Positions 22,946 through 35,112 of a DNA stretch of 64,000 nt are shown piece by piece. Made by a program: the position numbers and the translations under genes. Where the stretch lies: NCBI GenBank assembly GCA_022702545.1, contig JAHRBC010000002.1:2480001-2544000 (forward strand). The letters are read 5' to 3'. The first letter of the stretch is position 1, and each line of letters starts with the position of its first letter. The notes beneath the pieces are model-generated. The model made no database searches. It was not told where the DNA came from and worked only from the letters and a program-made list of their open reading frames with translations. The stretch comes from Phycomyces nitens (taxonomy: Eukaryota; Mucoromycota; Mucoromycetes; Mucorales; Phycomycetaceae).

Positions 22946-24646
22946 TTATGTTTTCTTTGCTATCCTGCTCATCACTCGCGAAGGAGTCTGGAGCCCAGAA
23001 GGCCTGCCGGTGCTTAGTGAGGTCTGGGGGCGGGCAGGAATACCGCTGTTGGATGAAGCAGGAGGAGTGCCAAACAAACTGTTTCGTGGGCCAGGTGTTG
23101 TGCTTCTGACGCCGAGCCGCGATCCGGCGCGTGCAGGGTCCGGTGTAGTAAGGCGATAAACAGTGGCACGCGCAGACGGGATGTGAGAGGCGCGCGAGTT
23201 GCGTGCAGAGGGAGTGTCATGGAGAATACCAGGATGAGTAGACTTTGTACGTTGGGGGATGATTGTAGCACGAGTACTGGCAGGAGATGGAATATGAGAA
23301 GCGCGTTTGGCAAGCTTTGATGTTGCAATGGAGGACCCGATGCGAGAGGCTGATCTGACTATCTTGTCTGAACCAGCACTGGTACCAGTACCAGCAGAGG
23401 AGGGACCAGGAACAGAAGTATTGCCAGAAGAGGGTGCCTGAGTAGTAAATGATCGGCTTTGTTGGAGCATGTTATTGGAAGCTGTTCTGGCACGAGGGAG
23501 GGCCGAGGATGATCCTTGATTAGATGTAGAGTAGCTGCTCAGCCGGCTATGGGATCTTGAGGATGGAGACGACGACGAAGACTCGGAGGGATGCAGCGAG
23601 GATGGGGGAGTTCCCACGTAGCGTCCATACATATGTCCAGCTGTGATGGTTGATTGGGAATTAAGGCTGTTTTCGCTGCTAATGCTGCCCGATCGTTGGC
23701 GTCTAATGTTATCTGGTGTCGATGGGCCAAATGTTCGAGGTTTCGGGAGAGTCATGGATGTAGGCGTCAGTCGAGAAGGGGTTGGCCTTTGCCTGACGAT
23801 CTCTAGAAAAGCCAAAATAAATAAATAAAAGAAAGACGGGTTAGGAACCCAAGCCATGCCACCAGAAAACCCACTCACGTTCGCTCTCAGGACTCCAATC
23901 GAGGTCGTCTTCACCTTCACCAGAAGCACCATTCTGCGGCTGGTCAGTACTGGAAAGGGAGGCAGGTTGCTTACCTTTCTCCCTGAATTCATAAAAGTAT
24001 TAAACTCGGCGTCTCCAGCTCCAAATATCTCGTCGCCATTCCTTGATAATGATGATCTATTACTGTCCGCAGGGGTGGTCGTCACAACTGGTAGCGATGC
24101 TGTAGGCTGGCTGGAAAGTCTGAACGGCCCAAGTACCTTGGAACGTTTTGTTGATCCCATCTGCAGTACTGCTTTATCTTTTCTACTTACATCGTCCATA
24201 TTCCAAAATGCCTCGCTAGAGTCATCTAGCTCCAATTCTGCCAGATCTGGCAAATCGGTCTCTTGCTCCATGTCCACTGTAAAATTTGCACTTATCAAGT
24301 CATCCAGATTGACACTATCTTCCGAACTAATGGATGAGATGGACTCTGGTCGCTCCTTGCGTGTATTCCGCGCAGTCTGGCCAGCACTAAAGAAATGCAC
24401 ATGAGGCTATTTCCACCCTCCCCCCTATGAATAATAGACCTACCTTGATGTATCGCCTCTTGTGGTCAAGTCTTGCACTGGGGTGGGTGCGGGTGGGGAT
24501 GTGGATGTGGATGTGGCGTCCTGTCGATAGCCATGGACGCCCAGCAGCCAGCCTTGAAGGTCGGTCTGTCTCAATGAACTATCGTCTGCAGCAGCAATCG
24601 TAGACGTCTCAGCATGACTGTCCCTTCCATCGTAGTAGTGCATCAT
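22946..24646 (-). CDS. Ser/Pro-rich basic protein with three SxIP motifs, candidate microtubule plus-end protein
   Basis: About 508 codons on the minus strand: exons 24646-24444, 24386-23975, 23933-23879 and 23802-22946. The acidic N-terminal third (DLPDLAELELDDSSEAFWNM) is followed by a long basic, Ser/Thr/Pro/Arg-rich tail. The tail carries SHIP twice (KRASHIPSPAS, SRASHIPSARA) and SGIP (NSGIPARPQT), each flanked by basic residues and prolines, the context in which S-x-I-P motifs bind EB1-type proteins at growing microtubule ends. No folded domain is evident. The intron at 23934-23974 is only about 41 nt. A second region beginning at 24190 has a perfect GTAAGT donor and in-frame AGs 30 or 54 nt later without any stop, so it may be an intron or coding. 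Family not recognised; plus-end tracking is inferred from motifs only. The gene is convergent with the SEC12-like gene. Confidence 0.72.
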
Positions 24647-25319
24647 AATCTAAATTCCAGCTGGTTGAATATATATATATATATAAATATATATAAAAGG
24701 TAATCAAGTGAATGACCGAGAGAGAGAAAAAGAGAGAGAAAAGAAAGAGGGCGGCAGATTAGAGACAAGAAACGTGGAGAGGGAGGAAAAAAAAAAAAGG
24801 TTACAAGCTGAACAATGTCGGAAGAAAAAAATATTAGTGACGGGGTTTAAAGCAGTGGGGCCCAAAGCTTTCATACATTTTGCAGCCATTTGTCCTTTTT
24901 GACTCCTTGCAATCATTATTATTATTATTATTATTATTAATGTTTTTATTTATGTGATTTTTGCCCTGGCCTCCCTCACCCTTTATTTCTCCCTCTGGAT
25001 GTTTCCTCCTTACTTTATGTACCGAATGGCTAATATTGAAGTAGCTCTATTATAGTATAATTACATACATGCATATTACTACTATTCAACAAAGGGAAAA
25101 AAAAGAGAGAATAATAATAATAATGATAATAATAAAACACCCAATTATGTACTTTGTGGATGGCCACAATAAATGGGTGAGCAAAAAGGGGCAAGTTGGA
25201 CGGCTGACAGAGTGTCTAATTAAGCAAGTGGAATTAGTGGGCAAAAATAGAACTAGCTGGTTCTTTTTTATCTCAACAGTAACAGTATAAATGGGTTTTA
25301 TTTTATTATTATTATTTAT
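24647..25319. other. intergenic spacer between two minus-strand genes
   Basis: About 670 bases holding the AT-rich promoter of the SxIP gene (TATATA run at about 24669-24696), a GA-rich patch (24715-24800), an (ATT)n run at 24916-24939 and, to the right, the 3' end of the kinesin gene. No coding exon seen. Confidence 0.6.
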
Positions 25320-28300
25320 TTATTTCGGCAGACTATCAACTGGGTAGAATTGGTCAATCTTGGAGATCCAGTCTACCATGGTTGTGCAGTCAGGTGCTTC
25401 GAGAAGATAGGCATTGTGGTTAGTGTAGATTGCAAACACATTTGTTCTCTAATTCAAAGTGGTCAGTCATGGCATTTTAGATTTATCTTTGATAATTTTT
25501 ACCTGGAGAATATCCTCAAGATCCTTGGTATAATCCACTCTAAAGGATGTCAGGCTGATAATGCCACGTTCATCGGTCTCGGACTGGTCTGTGTAGATGA
25601 TGATATAGGGCCTACACGTGTCTCTTTTAGAAACATACCTACCCACATGCTGGCCAGCTTACCTTTTGAGCACAAACCAGTGTTTGACCCAGACCTCATT
25701 CGCATTCTCTGGGTGCAGTAAAAAGCCTTTTTTGGTTATCGTATCACTACATTGTTCAGATAAGTAACACAGCCACCTATTGTTGCATACAATTACCTAG
25801 CATACACACGTCGAATGTCTGGCACCAGGCGGTTGGTAGCTGGTTTCAGACTAGGACTCGCTTGTGGGCTAGGGTTAGGGCTAGGTTGAGGGCTCGGACT
25901 GGGACTAAGACCAGTCGAGGGTGGGTATCGAGGTATGGATATCTAGCCATTATTATTATTATTATTTTTAAAAAAGATTCTCACATCATGTCACAAGCGC
26001 ACGAGCCCCCCTTGTCCCCGATCTTACCTCTTTTTGTTCACCAAACTTTAGCTTCCACAACCCAATGACCTTGTCCAACAACACCTCGTCCGTCTGATCG
26101 CGGCACCGAGGACGCACAGACACAGTTTGGCCACGCTTCAGAACACGCGACTGTTGCTGTTGTCCTAGCAACAAAGTGTGGCGAGTTACAGCCACATTCT
26201 CCCGAAGAATCATGCGGCGTCTGGCCTCACGGTACTCGTGCACCAGTGAAACACCTCTTGGTCGCCATGGCCCGAGTAGCTCTTCACCACGCACGTACCG
26301 GTGTGTGGTATTTAGGCGCCAAAGGTCCTTTAGTTTGCGCGACATTGGTGGGTGCAGTTTGAGCACAAACAGTCCACTCATCTTGCGCAGAACACGCTCA
26401 GACCGCAGAAACGAGAATATGGTATTGGTGAGTACATTTGGGCCATTTGCGTCGCGTTCCTGGATCGTCACTGGTAGATCCATACTGAATTTAATTGGCA
26501 CGGTGCATTGGGAGCTACAGTTTACTTTCCAGCTCAAGTTCACCAGTATCGATTGGTTGTCTGGACTGACACGGTTCAGATACAGGGAGTCATGGAGCGA
26601 GCTATCCCAAGGTCCCTGCGCAGATAAGGTACTCGTACCGTTTCCATGGTAGACGAGCTCCTGTTCGGCAAACAAGTAGACCGGTACATTTGTGTGGGGA
26701 TCAGCCGCTATCTCCTGCCCCTTGGAATCAAGTAACCGCACATTGCCAATCGACATCTCCTCGATTGTCTCCCACCGCAGCTTCCTTCCTGACGCATGCA
26801 TAAGGCAAAGTGAGATACGACGTTGGAGTCCTTGTCGCAGTGTAAACACCCCTCCATCCCCGCTCTTGTTGTTGCTATTGTTGTTGTCATATACCACCCG
26901 CACTGGTTCGTACTGGCCTTCTGCTGCCAACTCACATATCTTTACCCAGGCAATTATGTCGTGTGTTTCCTCGCGTAGTTCATCTTCTGGGCTGTCTTGG
27001 CTCATTCCGGTCCCTCCATTTGTCGTGATGCTCAAGGCACTTGATACAGATGGTCTGCGACTGTGTGCCAAAGGTATTGGCTCAAGTGTCATCCGTGGCC
27101 GAGTAGCGACAGGTGAGGCCAGCTCCTCACGCTCAACACTCTGCTGGACCATGGTGCGTAGAAAATGGGGCTGCAGGTGGCCGTGGATCTCGACTGTCAA
27201 AGTCTTGGTGGTTATGGCCTCTAGCATGTCTGCAGTTACAGTCGTAGAGAGTGTTTGAGCATAGTGAAAGTCGATGGGTGAGGTCCCAAAATCGCTAATT
27301 GGGTCAGTAGCATACATCTTGTCGACAAGTGAATTGGGTTCAATGTTTCCAAACGAGGACAGTCTGAATTGAGCATGGACCTGGGTGACATCTGCTTCTG
27401 ACAGGCCGTCAAGGGACACTATCCTCACTTCGAATACTTGCTGCTGGCCAACATGCAAGAACCGTTCCTGGTGAGAGTCGCGCGATGTCTGGCGTGATAA
27501 AGGCAACGAGAGCTTGTTATTGCCTACCCGACGGGCGACTGAACGTGCAATTGGAGTAATGAGAACCTTGAGGTGTCCAAGGACATGGCCAGAATGCCTG
27601 CACACCACATCAACCACACTCTCGACTGGGACCTGGAACGCCAGGTTCTGAATAGGTACCTTGGCCAACCCCAGCAGAGAATACCGTGGACAGGGGGTTT
27701 CATAGAATGGGTCCTGTTTAGCTAAAGATCCATTGTTTTCAAGTGGACGGTCTGTAAAGTCATATAGACTACGCATGCGTACCAGTCTTGATTGGGTTTC
27801 TTCAATTGACCACACATATGTCACCTCATGCCTTCGGTCCACCACAAGCACACCGACACACGGCATTGTCTCTGCCAAACGAGACAGCCGATTCTTTGGC
27901 TGTAGTCCAGATGCAGACTCCCAAAACGAGACTGGATTTACGGACGCGTGGTCGTGAAGAATAAAGAATTGATAGATTACATCTTTGTCCAGTTCTTTTG
28001 AAATTACATTGGCCTCTTTAAGCAGGGCTGCATGTGACAGGATTGTCTCTGCCATCCAGACATATCTTAAAGACTTCCACTTTAGAAATGTCTGGTATAT
28101 CAATATCGTCTCATGCTCGGTTGCAACCGATGGAAGGGTGGGGGATTGCAAGGCTCCTGGTGGAAGATGCCTTGAGATCCGTTTGATTTTGGATTCGTAA
28201 GCATATCTTTGCTGATCCATCATTCTCTCCATTTCTGCTCGAACCTGGTCAATGTTTTCAGTGTCCTTTTCTACATCCTTGTCTTTATTTAGTTCATTGG

Positions 28301-31026
28301 CCTCCAAGAGTCTGATCTTTTCTTCAAACGCTTGTTTCTGTATATCCAGCTGCTGCTGCATTTCCTCTTTTACTTGTCGCAACAAATCATCCCGGTTAGG
28401 GGTCATTGTGCTTGTGTCTAGGTAGAGAGAAGACATTGACATTGATTGATCTTCAAATCCTGTGGGTACATGGCCTGGGCGTGCATATGATGATGTTGAT
28501 GTTGACAATGTCTCGTCATCCACGTCAGCCTCTGATCGTCCATCGGATCGCTTCTTACGGCTCTGGCGGATCCGAAACACATCGTCAAACAGCTTCTCAA
28601 GATCCTCATCTGTAAGGCCACCCAGATTTGATTCTGCACTGTAATAGTTTAACACTGCCTCTCTGCGTGCAAACCCCCAGTCGACAATCTCGGGGCTCTG
28701 TGCCATCTCACGCATGGATGATGCACTGGGGGACACTGGCCGGCACATCATATCTGGCTGGGAGTTTCCAGGCTCAAGTCCTGCACTGCTGGATGTACGC
28801 TGCTGTAGATCACGCTCTCGACGGGCCTCTTCAGGATGGTTGAACCGAAAGACATGGTAGTCCCCCAAGATCACTCTAAACCCACTGTGCAGCCGCTTGG
28901 AGTCAGATATACGCATGCCATTCACCATGGTCATTGAGCCTTCATCAGGGTATAGGGTCACTATGCCCTCGGTGTGGTCAAAGTAGCAGTGGTTGTCCTT
29001 GATATTTGGGCCACTCAGACGGATCTCTGCGGGCACATCGCTGTCGAGACGGCCAACCCTGGTCTTTCCAGGCTTCAGTTGATAGACTAGACACTCGGTC
29101 ATCAAGGGATCCTCGTTTAGGTTGACCAGATGAGGTACAGATTTAGGCGTATATACACCCAAGTTGTTCTTCTCGACCATTACCCCCAGTTCTTTCAATG
29201 CCCTTTCTCGGTCCTGGTGGATGGTCTCTGTCGAATGGAGCTTCTCTTCCCATGTTCGATTGAGCTGGTTCAAAAGCTTCTCGGCTGTCTGCAGTTGATC
29301 GACCATTTCTTCTTTGGTGAGATGCTGAGTGTGGCCTGCTGCATCTGTAAACACAATCTCTTGAGGCACGACGGCCTCGGGTGGTGTCTTTGGGGTATCT
29401 GTACGTGTTCCATCAATGAGGTGCCCATGGGCCACAATCCGGTCGACTTCATCCGGCGCATACACCATCAAGGTGTCTCTTAATGCCTGGAGTTCTTCCT
29501 TGAGTTCCCGTATCAGTTTGGCATTTGGATCCTCATTAACAACCGCCTTATTCTTGATCTTCTTGGCCTGGTCAGCATAGCGCAGTGTACTCAGCGTTTC
29601 TTCGTAGTCTGCAGGCGAAATCGCAGCAATCATGGCCGTTTTTGAATTACCACCAAGTGAATCTTTTAGCAGCCAAGTCAACACCTATGTGCATTCTTCT
29701 GGTTTAAATGCTTCAATTCCATCACACGATCACAAACTTCTTACAGAATCACGATAAGGAACAAACGCTTCCTTTGTCTTTTTGCCCTTTTTAGAGTCAC
29801 CGTGCTCTGCCAGACTAGAGATGACCTTTCCTAGCGTAGTCAGGGATTTGTTGATGTTGGCGCCCTCTTTGAGACGCATGCCTGTTGCCCCTGTACTGTC
29901 GGCACGCTCGCTTCCTGCCAAGTCTACAAGACTTGATATTAAGATGGGAATGACTCAGCCAGTGGGCTCCTTATCAATTCTTTCTTTTTTTTCTTTTGCC
30001 ACACCTTTACACACCTTATCCGAGCAACCTTTTCTGTAGATAGTTTTGCAGTCTCATCATAACGTGCCGAGGTTAAAAAGATTGTAAAGACGGCATGGGA
30101 ACGAGAAGACGTCTCGTTCATGTTTGTGGCTGCAACTGTGCGTGCCTAGCATGGATTTCTTGCTTAAGAGAGCCAAGGATGCATATATGTCAGACATACC
30201 TTGTTTCCTTCGTTCATCAGATGGCTAATGTCCTCAAATGACTTTACGGCCAGTCGAGAGAGATCCTCGACATATGGTCCTAGACTGGGATGCTCTCTGA
30301 CCTTGAGATTGCTCTTGTTGTTTGGGTTCAGGAGATCCCGTACCTTTTCATTGTAGATCTCAATATAAGACACTTCTACTTGGAAACTCTGAACATTCGT
30401 GGTCGATTCTGCGATCCGGTCAAACAGTTCTGAGCAGGTGAGTGGAATGATGCCCTTGTCTTTTCCATAGCCCATCTTTGTATAAAGACAGACATTAGAT
30501 CATTATATAATTATATAATATGCTGATTATTGGTAGACTACCTACCATTGAATACGATTTTCCCGAACCAGTCTGGCCATCTAACAAAGTCCCAAATAGT
30601 ATCCTTAAAGACCAACCGGTTCATTATTCCCAAACTTACATGCAAAGATGCAGCAATTGTAGCCATGAAAGGCATGGTCGAGTAGTTCGCGCCCAAGATC
30701 ATTGTAGACCGTCTTTTGGGTCGCAAAATTGGGGTCGTTCTTGTCGGCTGACCAGTATGACCGATCAAACGTAAAGGCTTTGGTGTCTTCTTCTTTTGGT
30801 TGGCCGGCTGGACTAGGCTTAGTGATGATTGTTTGGTCTCCGTCCATGCGTATCAGGCAAGTTGCCCCTCGAGCGATCTCTGTAGGATGATATATTCAGG
30901 ATTGGCAAATCGTCAATTGTGTTTTTTCTTCTTCAAACCTCTTGCATTCAAAGGTCGGCATCGTACAACTACTCGAATATTTCCACCGGTGATTGGAGTG
31001 CTTTGGGTTGGTTGATGAGGAATCAT
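25320..31026 (-). CDS. kinesin-3 motor protein (UNC-104/KIF1 family)
   Basis: Plus-end-directed microtubule motor that carries vesicles and endosomes. Eleven exons on the minus strand: 31026-30939, 30879-30640, 30580-30546, 30475-30200, 30145-30015, 29931-29745, 29684-26028, 25942-25810, 25726-25663, 25611-25503 and 25448-25320, in total 1682 codons plus stop, the usual length for KIF1A-type motors. Domains in order: motor ([16 protein letters not shown]-loop GQTGSGKS split by an intron, SSRSH, DLAGSE), neck and coiled coil, FHA domain (VGRLDSD ... NHCYFDH ... VNGMRI), KIF1B and DUF3694-type middle, a Ser/Pro repeat linker encoded by exon 8, and a C-terminal PH domain ([18 protein letters not shown] ... 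TMVDWISKI) for lipid binding. Exon 7 is 3657 nt, unusually long here. The donor at the end of exon 8 (gtgtgt) was chosen because only it keeps frame. Confidence 0.93.
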
Positions 31027-31204
31027 AAAGAATCACAGATGAATGTAGTGATCTGGCAGCAACTGATCAATCTCATGGATTATACATTGCTAAATTAAAA
31101 AAAAAAGGGATTTTATTTTCTTTTTTACCTTTAAAAATTCGTATATGTATATATTTGGTAAAGAAAGAAGAAGGAATAAAGGGAACAAAAATGAAGAGCA
31201 AGAT

Positions 31205-31216
31205 GATTATTATTAT

Positions 31217-31250
<34 letters not shown>
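31205..31250. repeat. inverted ATT/AAT trinucleotide repeat
   Basis: A short (ATT)n run is immediately followed by a longer (AAT)n run, so the two halves can pair to form a hairpin or cruciform. It lies in the shared upstream region of the kinesin and kinase genes. Confidence 0.85.
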
Positions 31251-31252
<2 letters not shown>

Positions 31253-31576
31253 GATAGGAATTCTTGACCGAAACTAGCTACACCAACGAGGCGTGAGACA
31301 AAGAGGGGATCTGCTAAACGTAATTGGAATCTTTGGAGGTGTCTTACAAGTGGCGGGTGGGTTGCAACACTTTGTTTCAAGGGCCGAAGATAAAGACAGA
31401 CCAAGACCATCTCAACAAGCTCTTTAGATACCTTTAGTCCTACAAGTCTTTTATGCCTTGCCGTCTGATCCCAATTCACTATTCTGATTCTGATTTTAAT
31501 AAATGCTCTTGTATGCAAATTTAATTATATTTGTATATATATATATTATTATTATTATTTGGGTTTTAATGTCATT

Positions 31577-31609
31577 ATTAGGATTAGAATTAGGATTAGA
31601 ATTAGGATT
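31577..31609. repeat. 12-bp tandem repeat, 2.75 copies
   Basis: Unit ATTAGGATTAGA repeated in tandem with a partial third copy. Not telomeric: the unit differs from TTAGGG and is very short. Confidence 0.8.
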
Positions 31610-31919
31610 GTATATATTATATACTTTGCAAACCCAATTTCTTCTTAAAGAAGTCCAGGTCTTCCATTTCCCAGGGATCCAAAGTGGCTTATCAATGGCT
31701 CACTCTATATACATCCCTCCATGTCCACACATCCATACATCCACACATCCACACGTCATCATCCCTTTTGTTCCTAGAGTCTCTAGATTACAAGAACAAC
31801 AGGCAGTATCTGTGTAACTCGTTGTTTTCTTCTACGTCATTTCTTTCATTTTTGCTTCCCCTTTCTCACTCTTCATTTCCTTTTTTCTTCTCTTTTATTC
31901 TCTTTCCCTCTGTGTCTTG

Positions 31920-34900
31920 ATGATGACGATTGACAACCCTGACGACGTTGTCTCTTTGAACACCACTCCTTCATTTACCCTTACAAGCGCAGAAGGCTCC
32001 AACGATCCTTCCAACCGAACCCAATTTCCACCTCGTCCAATCCTAGTTAGCAGCAGTCAGAGCTCATCCAGCTCTTTCCCATCCCAGGGACATTCCTCAA
32101 GACGTTCGATCAGTGGATCAGACATTTTAAACGGTCTTAAAATCATGACGAACATTCAACACGAAAACACCATGCCCACCTCTCCAGTGCCATCTCAGCT
32201 TGTGGCCGACACCCATATTTTTAACAACATTGATGACTTTGAGATGAAGGAAGCTATTGGTAAAGTAGGCTATTATTGAAACGTTGCAAAAATCTGTCAT
32301 GTTTTATACAATCTGTGCTGGGTTGACTATAAATATCATAATCCATTAGGCTATGGATCCTCGGCAATTGTCTATAGTGCAATCTATAGACCTTTTAACA
32401 AACGAGTGGCCATAAAGATCATAGATCTGGATATGTTTGAGCGCAACCAGATTGACGAACTACGCGTAAGACTTGTGGATTTGGGAGGGGGGGGGGATGG
32501 GACCCTCTGACATTAAATTAATACCAACATTAGAGAGAGACTTCCCTGATGGCATTGTCAAAGCACCCCAACGTATTGCGTGTCCATGGATCCTTTGTCA
32601 ATGGATCCAAACTGTACATCGTTACGCCGTATTTGACAGGAGGAAAGTTTAATGGAGGAGTATATGAATATGTACATATCGCTCCTGTTTTTGTTTAGCC
32701 AGACAGCCTGAACTTTGACTTGCTGTAGGGTCCTGTCTTGATATCATGAAGACAAGCTATCCAGAGGGATTAGATGAGATAAGCATTGCCACCATCCTAA
32801 AACAGGCACTAGAAGGAATTGCTTATATGCACAAGAATGGACACATCCACCGAGACGTCAAGGCTGGCAATCTGTTGATGGATGAGGACGGTACAGTATT
32901 GCTGGCAGACTTTGGCGTCTCGAGTTCATTGATGGAGACCGGGGAAAGGGGCATGCGAAAGACATTTGTGGGCACAGTAAGTGTGGCAGACCTCACATGT
33001 TCTTGTTTTTTTGGAAATGGCTCACAAGGTATATGTAGCCTTGTTGGATGGCACCCGAGGTTATGGAGCAGGCTAGTTATGACTACAAGGCAGACATTTG
33101 GAGTTTCGGGATAACTTCTATAGAGCTTGCTACGGGGCATGCACCATTTGCCAAACACCCCCCCTTAAAGGTAAAATTGAGATGTTGTAGACAAGGAAGC
33201 TAAACATTCTACACAGGTCTTGATGATGACCCTCTCAAACGACCCTCCCACCCTGTCCCGTGAGACCACCAAAAACAAGTTCTCAAAGACCTTTAAAGAA
33301 ATGATCGATACCTGTCTCAACAAAGACCCCACCAAACGGTAATTTATTTGCTTGTCCATTTGAGCTTCACAGTCGATATTTACTTGTCCTGTCTAGTCCA
33401 TCGGCCGAGAGATTGCTGCAGCACGCCTTTTTCAGGCAGGCTAAAAAAAAGGACTATCTCGTCAAGTCTCTGCTGGCTGGCCTGCCGTCGCTTGACCAGC
33501 GCCCTCGCAAGAAGATCCCTCATAGACATGTGACGATCACAAAAACAGACGAATGGGACTTTAATGAAGATGACGACGACGACTCACAGCAAACTGATCA
33601 GCCGGCCGAAAGCATACCACCACAGAAACCACCTGTCAAACGCCACATTTCATTTGGAGATGTCGTCGTCCGCAACCCACCCCAGCCGTCGCATGCCAGC
33701 ACGACCATGACCATGACCATGCAGTCTACAGAAATGTCTGCACCCACGCGTAAATCACGCTTTGTTATTGAAGAGACCTCGAGGGAGTACACCGATACCA
33801 TGGCCCAGTCGTCGACCCGATCTGCCAGTCCATCTGGTTATCCGGAACTCGACGCTCGGGATGAATCTTCGGTAAGGACATTTACGATATATATATATAA
33901 AAAAGAGTGAATGTGAACACTTTTTTTTGGTGGGGGATTTTTAGGATGGTGAGGTCAAAAAGGGAAGATTTAGTGTAAACCACCAGCTTTCGCGCCAGCC
34001 CAGTTCAAATGAACCCTTGAATGTTCATTTTGCTGAAGAACCTTTGGAAAGGTCTCTTTACAAGACCACCAGCCAAGACAATATGGGTACATTACATTAC
34101 AATATTGTTAATTTTGAATTGGGTCTAACATTTGTTCCTTGTCTTCTATTCAATTTCAATAGCAGATCGTAAATCCCGGTTTGAGATTGTGGCATCTGCT
34201 TCAACCACTATGCCCCTCCCAACCGTGGCTCCAGTGCCCCTCCATGCCATGCCTCACACAGTTGTCCCCCTTTCGCGTGAAAACTCAATGTCCTCAGCTG
34301 GAATTCCACTCGCACGTGAAATGTCCACCAACTCTAGATCCATTGCACGTTTTGCGGTCGACAAGGAGCGTGAAAGGGAGGTTGAGAACCAGCCAATTCA
34401 GGGCGAGTCACGGAAAATTGGCCGGTTTGAATTGACTGGTGGAATAGTGGAAATGAACCAGCGGACCGAAAAAGAAGGTAAGAAAAGAGATACGAGTAAT
34501 CATAATATATACAAACAGAACAAGATTCGATATTGATTGATAAAGGCATTAAAGCGCCTCTTCACCCATACGAGTCTCCCTTGACAACGACATCCAATCC
34601 CTCCCTGTCATCATCACCAACATCTTCTCTGTCGCGTGGTCAGTCGCTTAGGCTTGGTGTGGACCCACCTGCTGTGCCAGTGATATACTCGCAACTGGAA
34701 GAGCTGATGCGGGTAAATGAGACCCAACGACAGTTATTACAAGAAGTGTGTGGAACATTGAATATCGGTGGTGCAAAACACAAGGCGGTTGAACAGAGAA
34801 AGGCTTCTGGACCAAAACACACATCAGATGGACAAGAATTAAGGTACGTCAAGGGGGTGGTGGTGGTTGTTGTTTATAAACATTGACTCTGACTTATGGC

Positions 34901-35112
34901 TAAAGATCCGGAGAAGGTGTGCCGTCTACTTTGGTAAGTTGTATAAGAGTGTTTTCAATATTCATCATTATTGTTATCATTTTTGATAGGATACTCTGGA
35001 ACATCTGTTGCAAATGTCTATCCGTGAAAACACATTACTACAAAAGGAGAATGATGCTCTTCGCCTAGAGTTGGAGCAATTGAGACAAGCAGAGGCTAGT
35101 GGAAGGTTATAA
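31920..35112 (+). CDS. STE20-family kinase of the FRAY/OSR1/SPAK type with RFxV-rich tail
   Basis: Ser/Thr kinase of the GCK-VI group. Exons: 31920-32259, 32350-32465, 32534 to about 32666, 32729-32976, 33039-33170, 33217-33338, 33397-33871, 33945-34086, 34163-34477, 34546-34843, 34906-34933 and 34990-35112, roughly 820 codons. After a Ser-rich N-terminus come the kinase motifs [41 protein letters not shown], the activation segment [15 protein letters not shown] and the OSR1-like [10 protein letters not shown] after the kinase. The tail lacks a recognisable CCT domain; it carries RFVI, RFSV, RFEI, RFAV and RFEL and ends in a short coiled coil. Odd point: between exons 3 and 4 (LTGG to SCLDIM) no GT or GC donor is in the phase required by the acceptor at 32728, so a 1-nt sequence error, an unusual splice site or a mutation must be considered. 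All other junctions fit. Confidence 0.85.

Larger units (their letters stand above)
31027..31919. other. divergent promoter region kinesin-3 / OSR1-like kinase
   Basis: About 890 bases between two divergent genes. It contains an inverted (TTA)n/(TAA)n block at 31205-31250, a 12-bp tandem repeat at 31577-31609 and a long CT-rich leader (about 31820-31915) directly before the kinase start codon, typical of fungal 5' UTRs. No coding exon seen. Confidence 0.6.

Noticed and set aside
25866..25910. Telomere-like CTAGGGTTAGGGCTAGG sequence
   Set aside because: It lies inside kinesin exon 8 and encodes Ser-Pro/Asn-Pro repeats on the minus strand; units are irregular.
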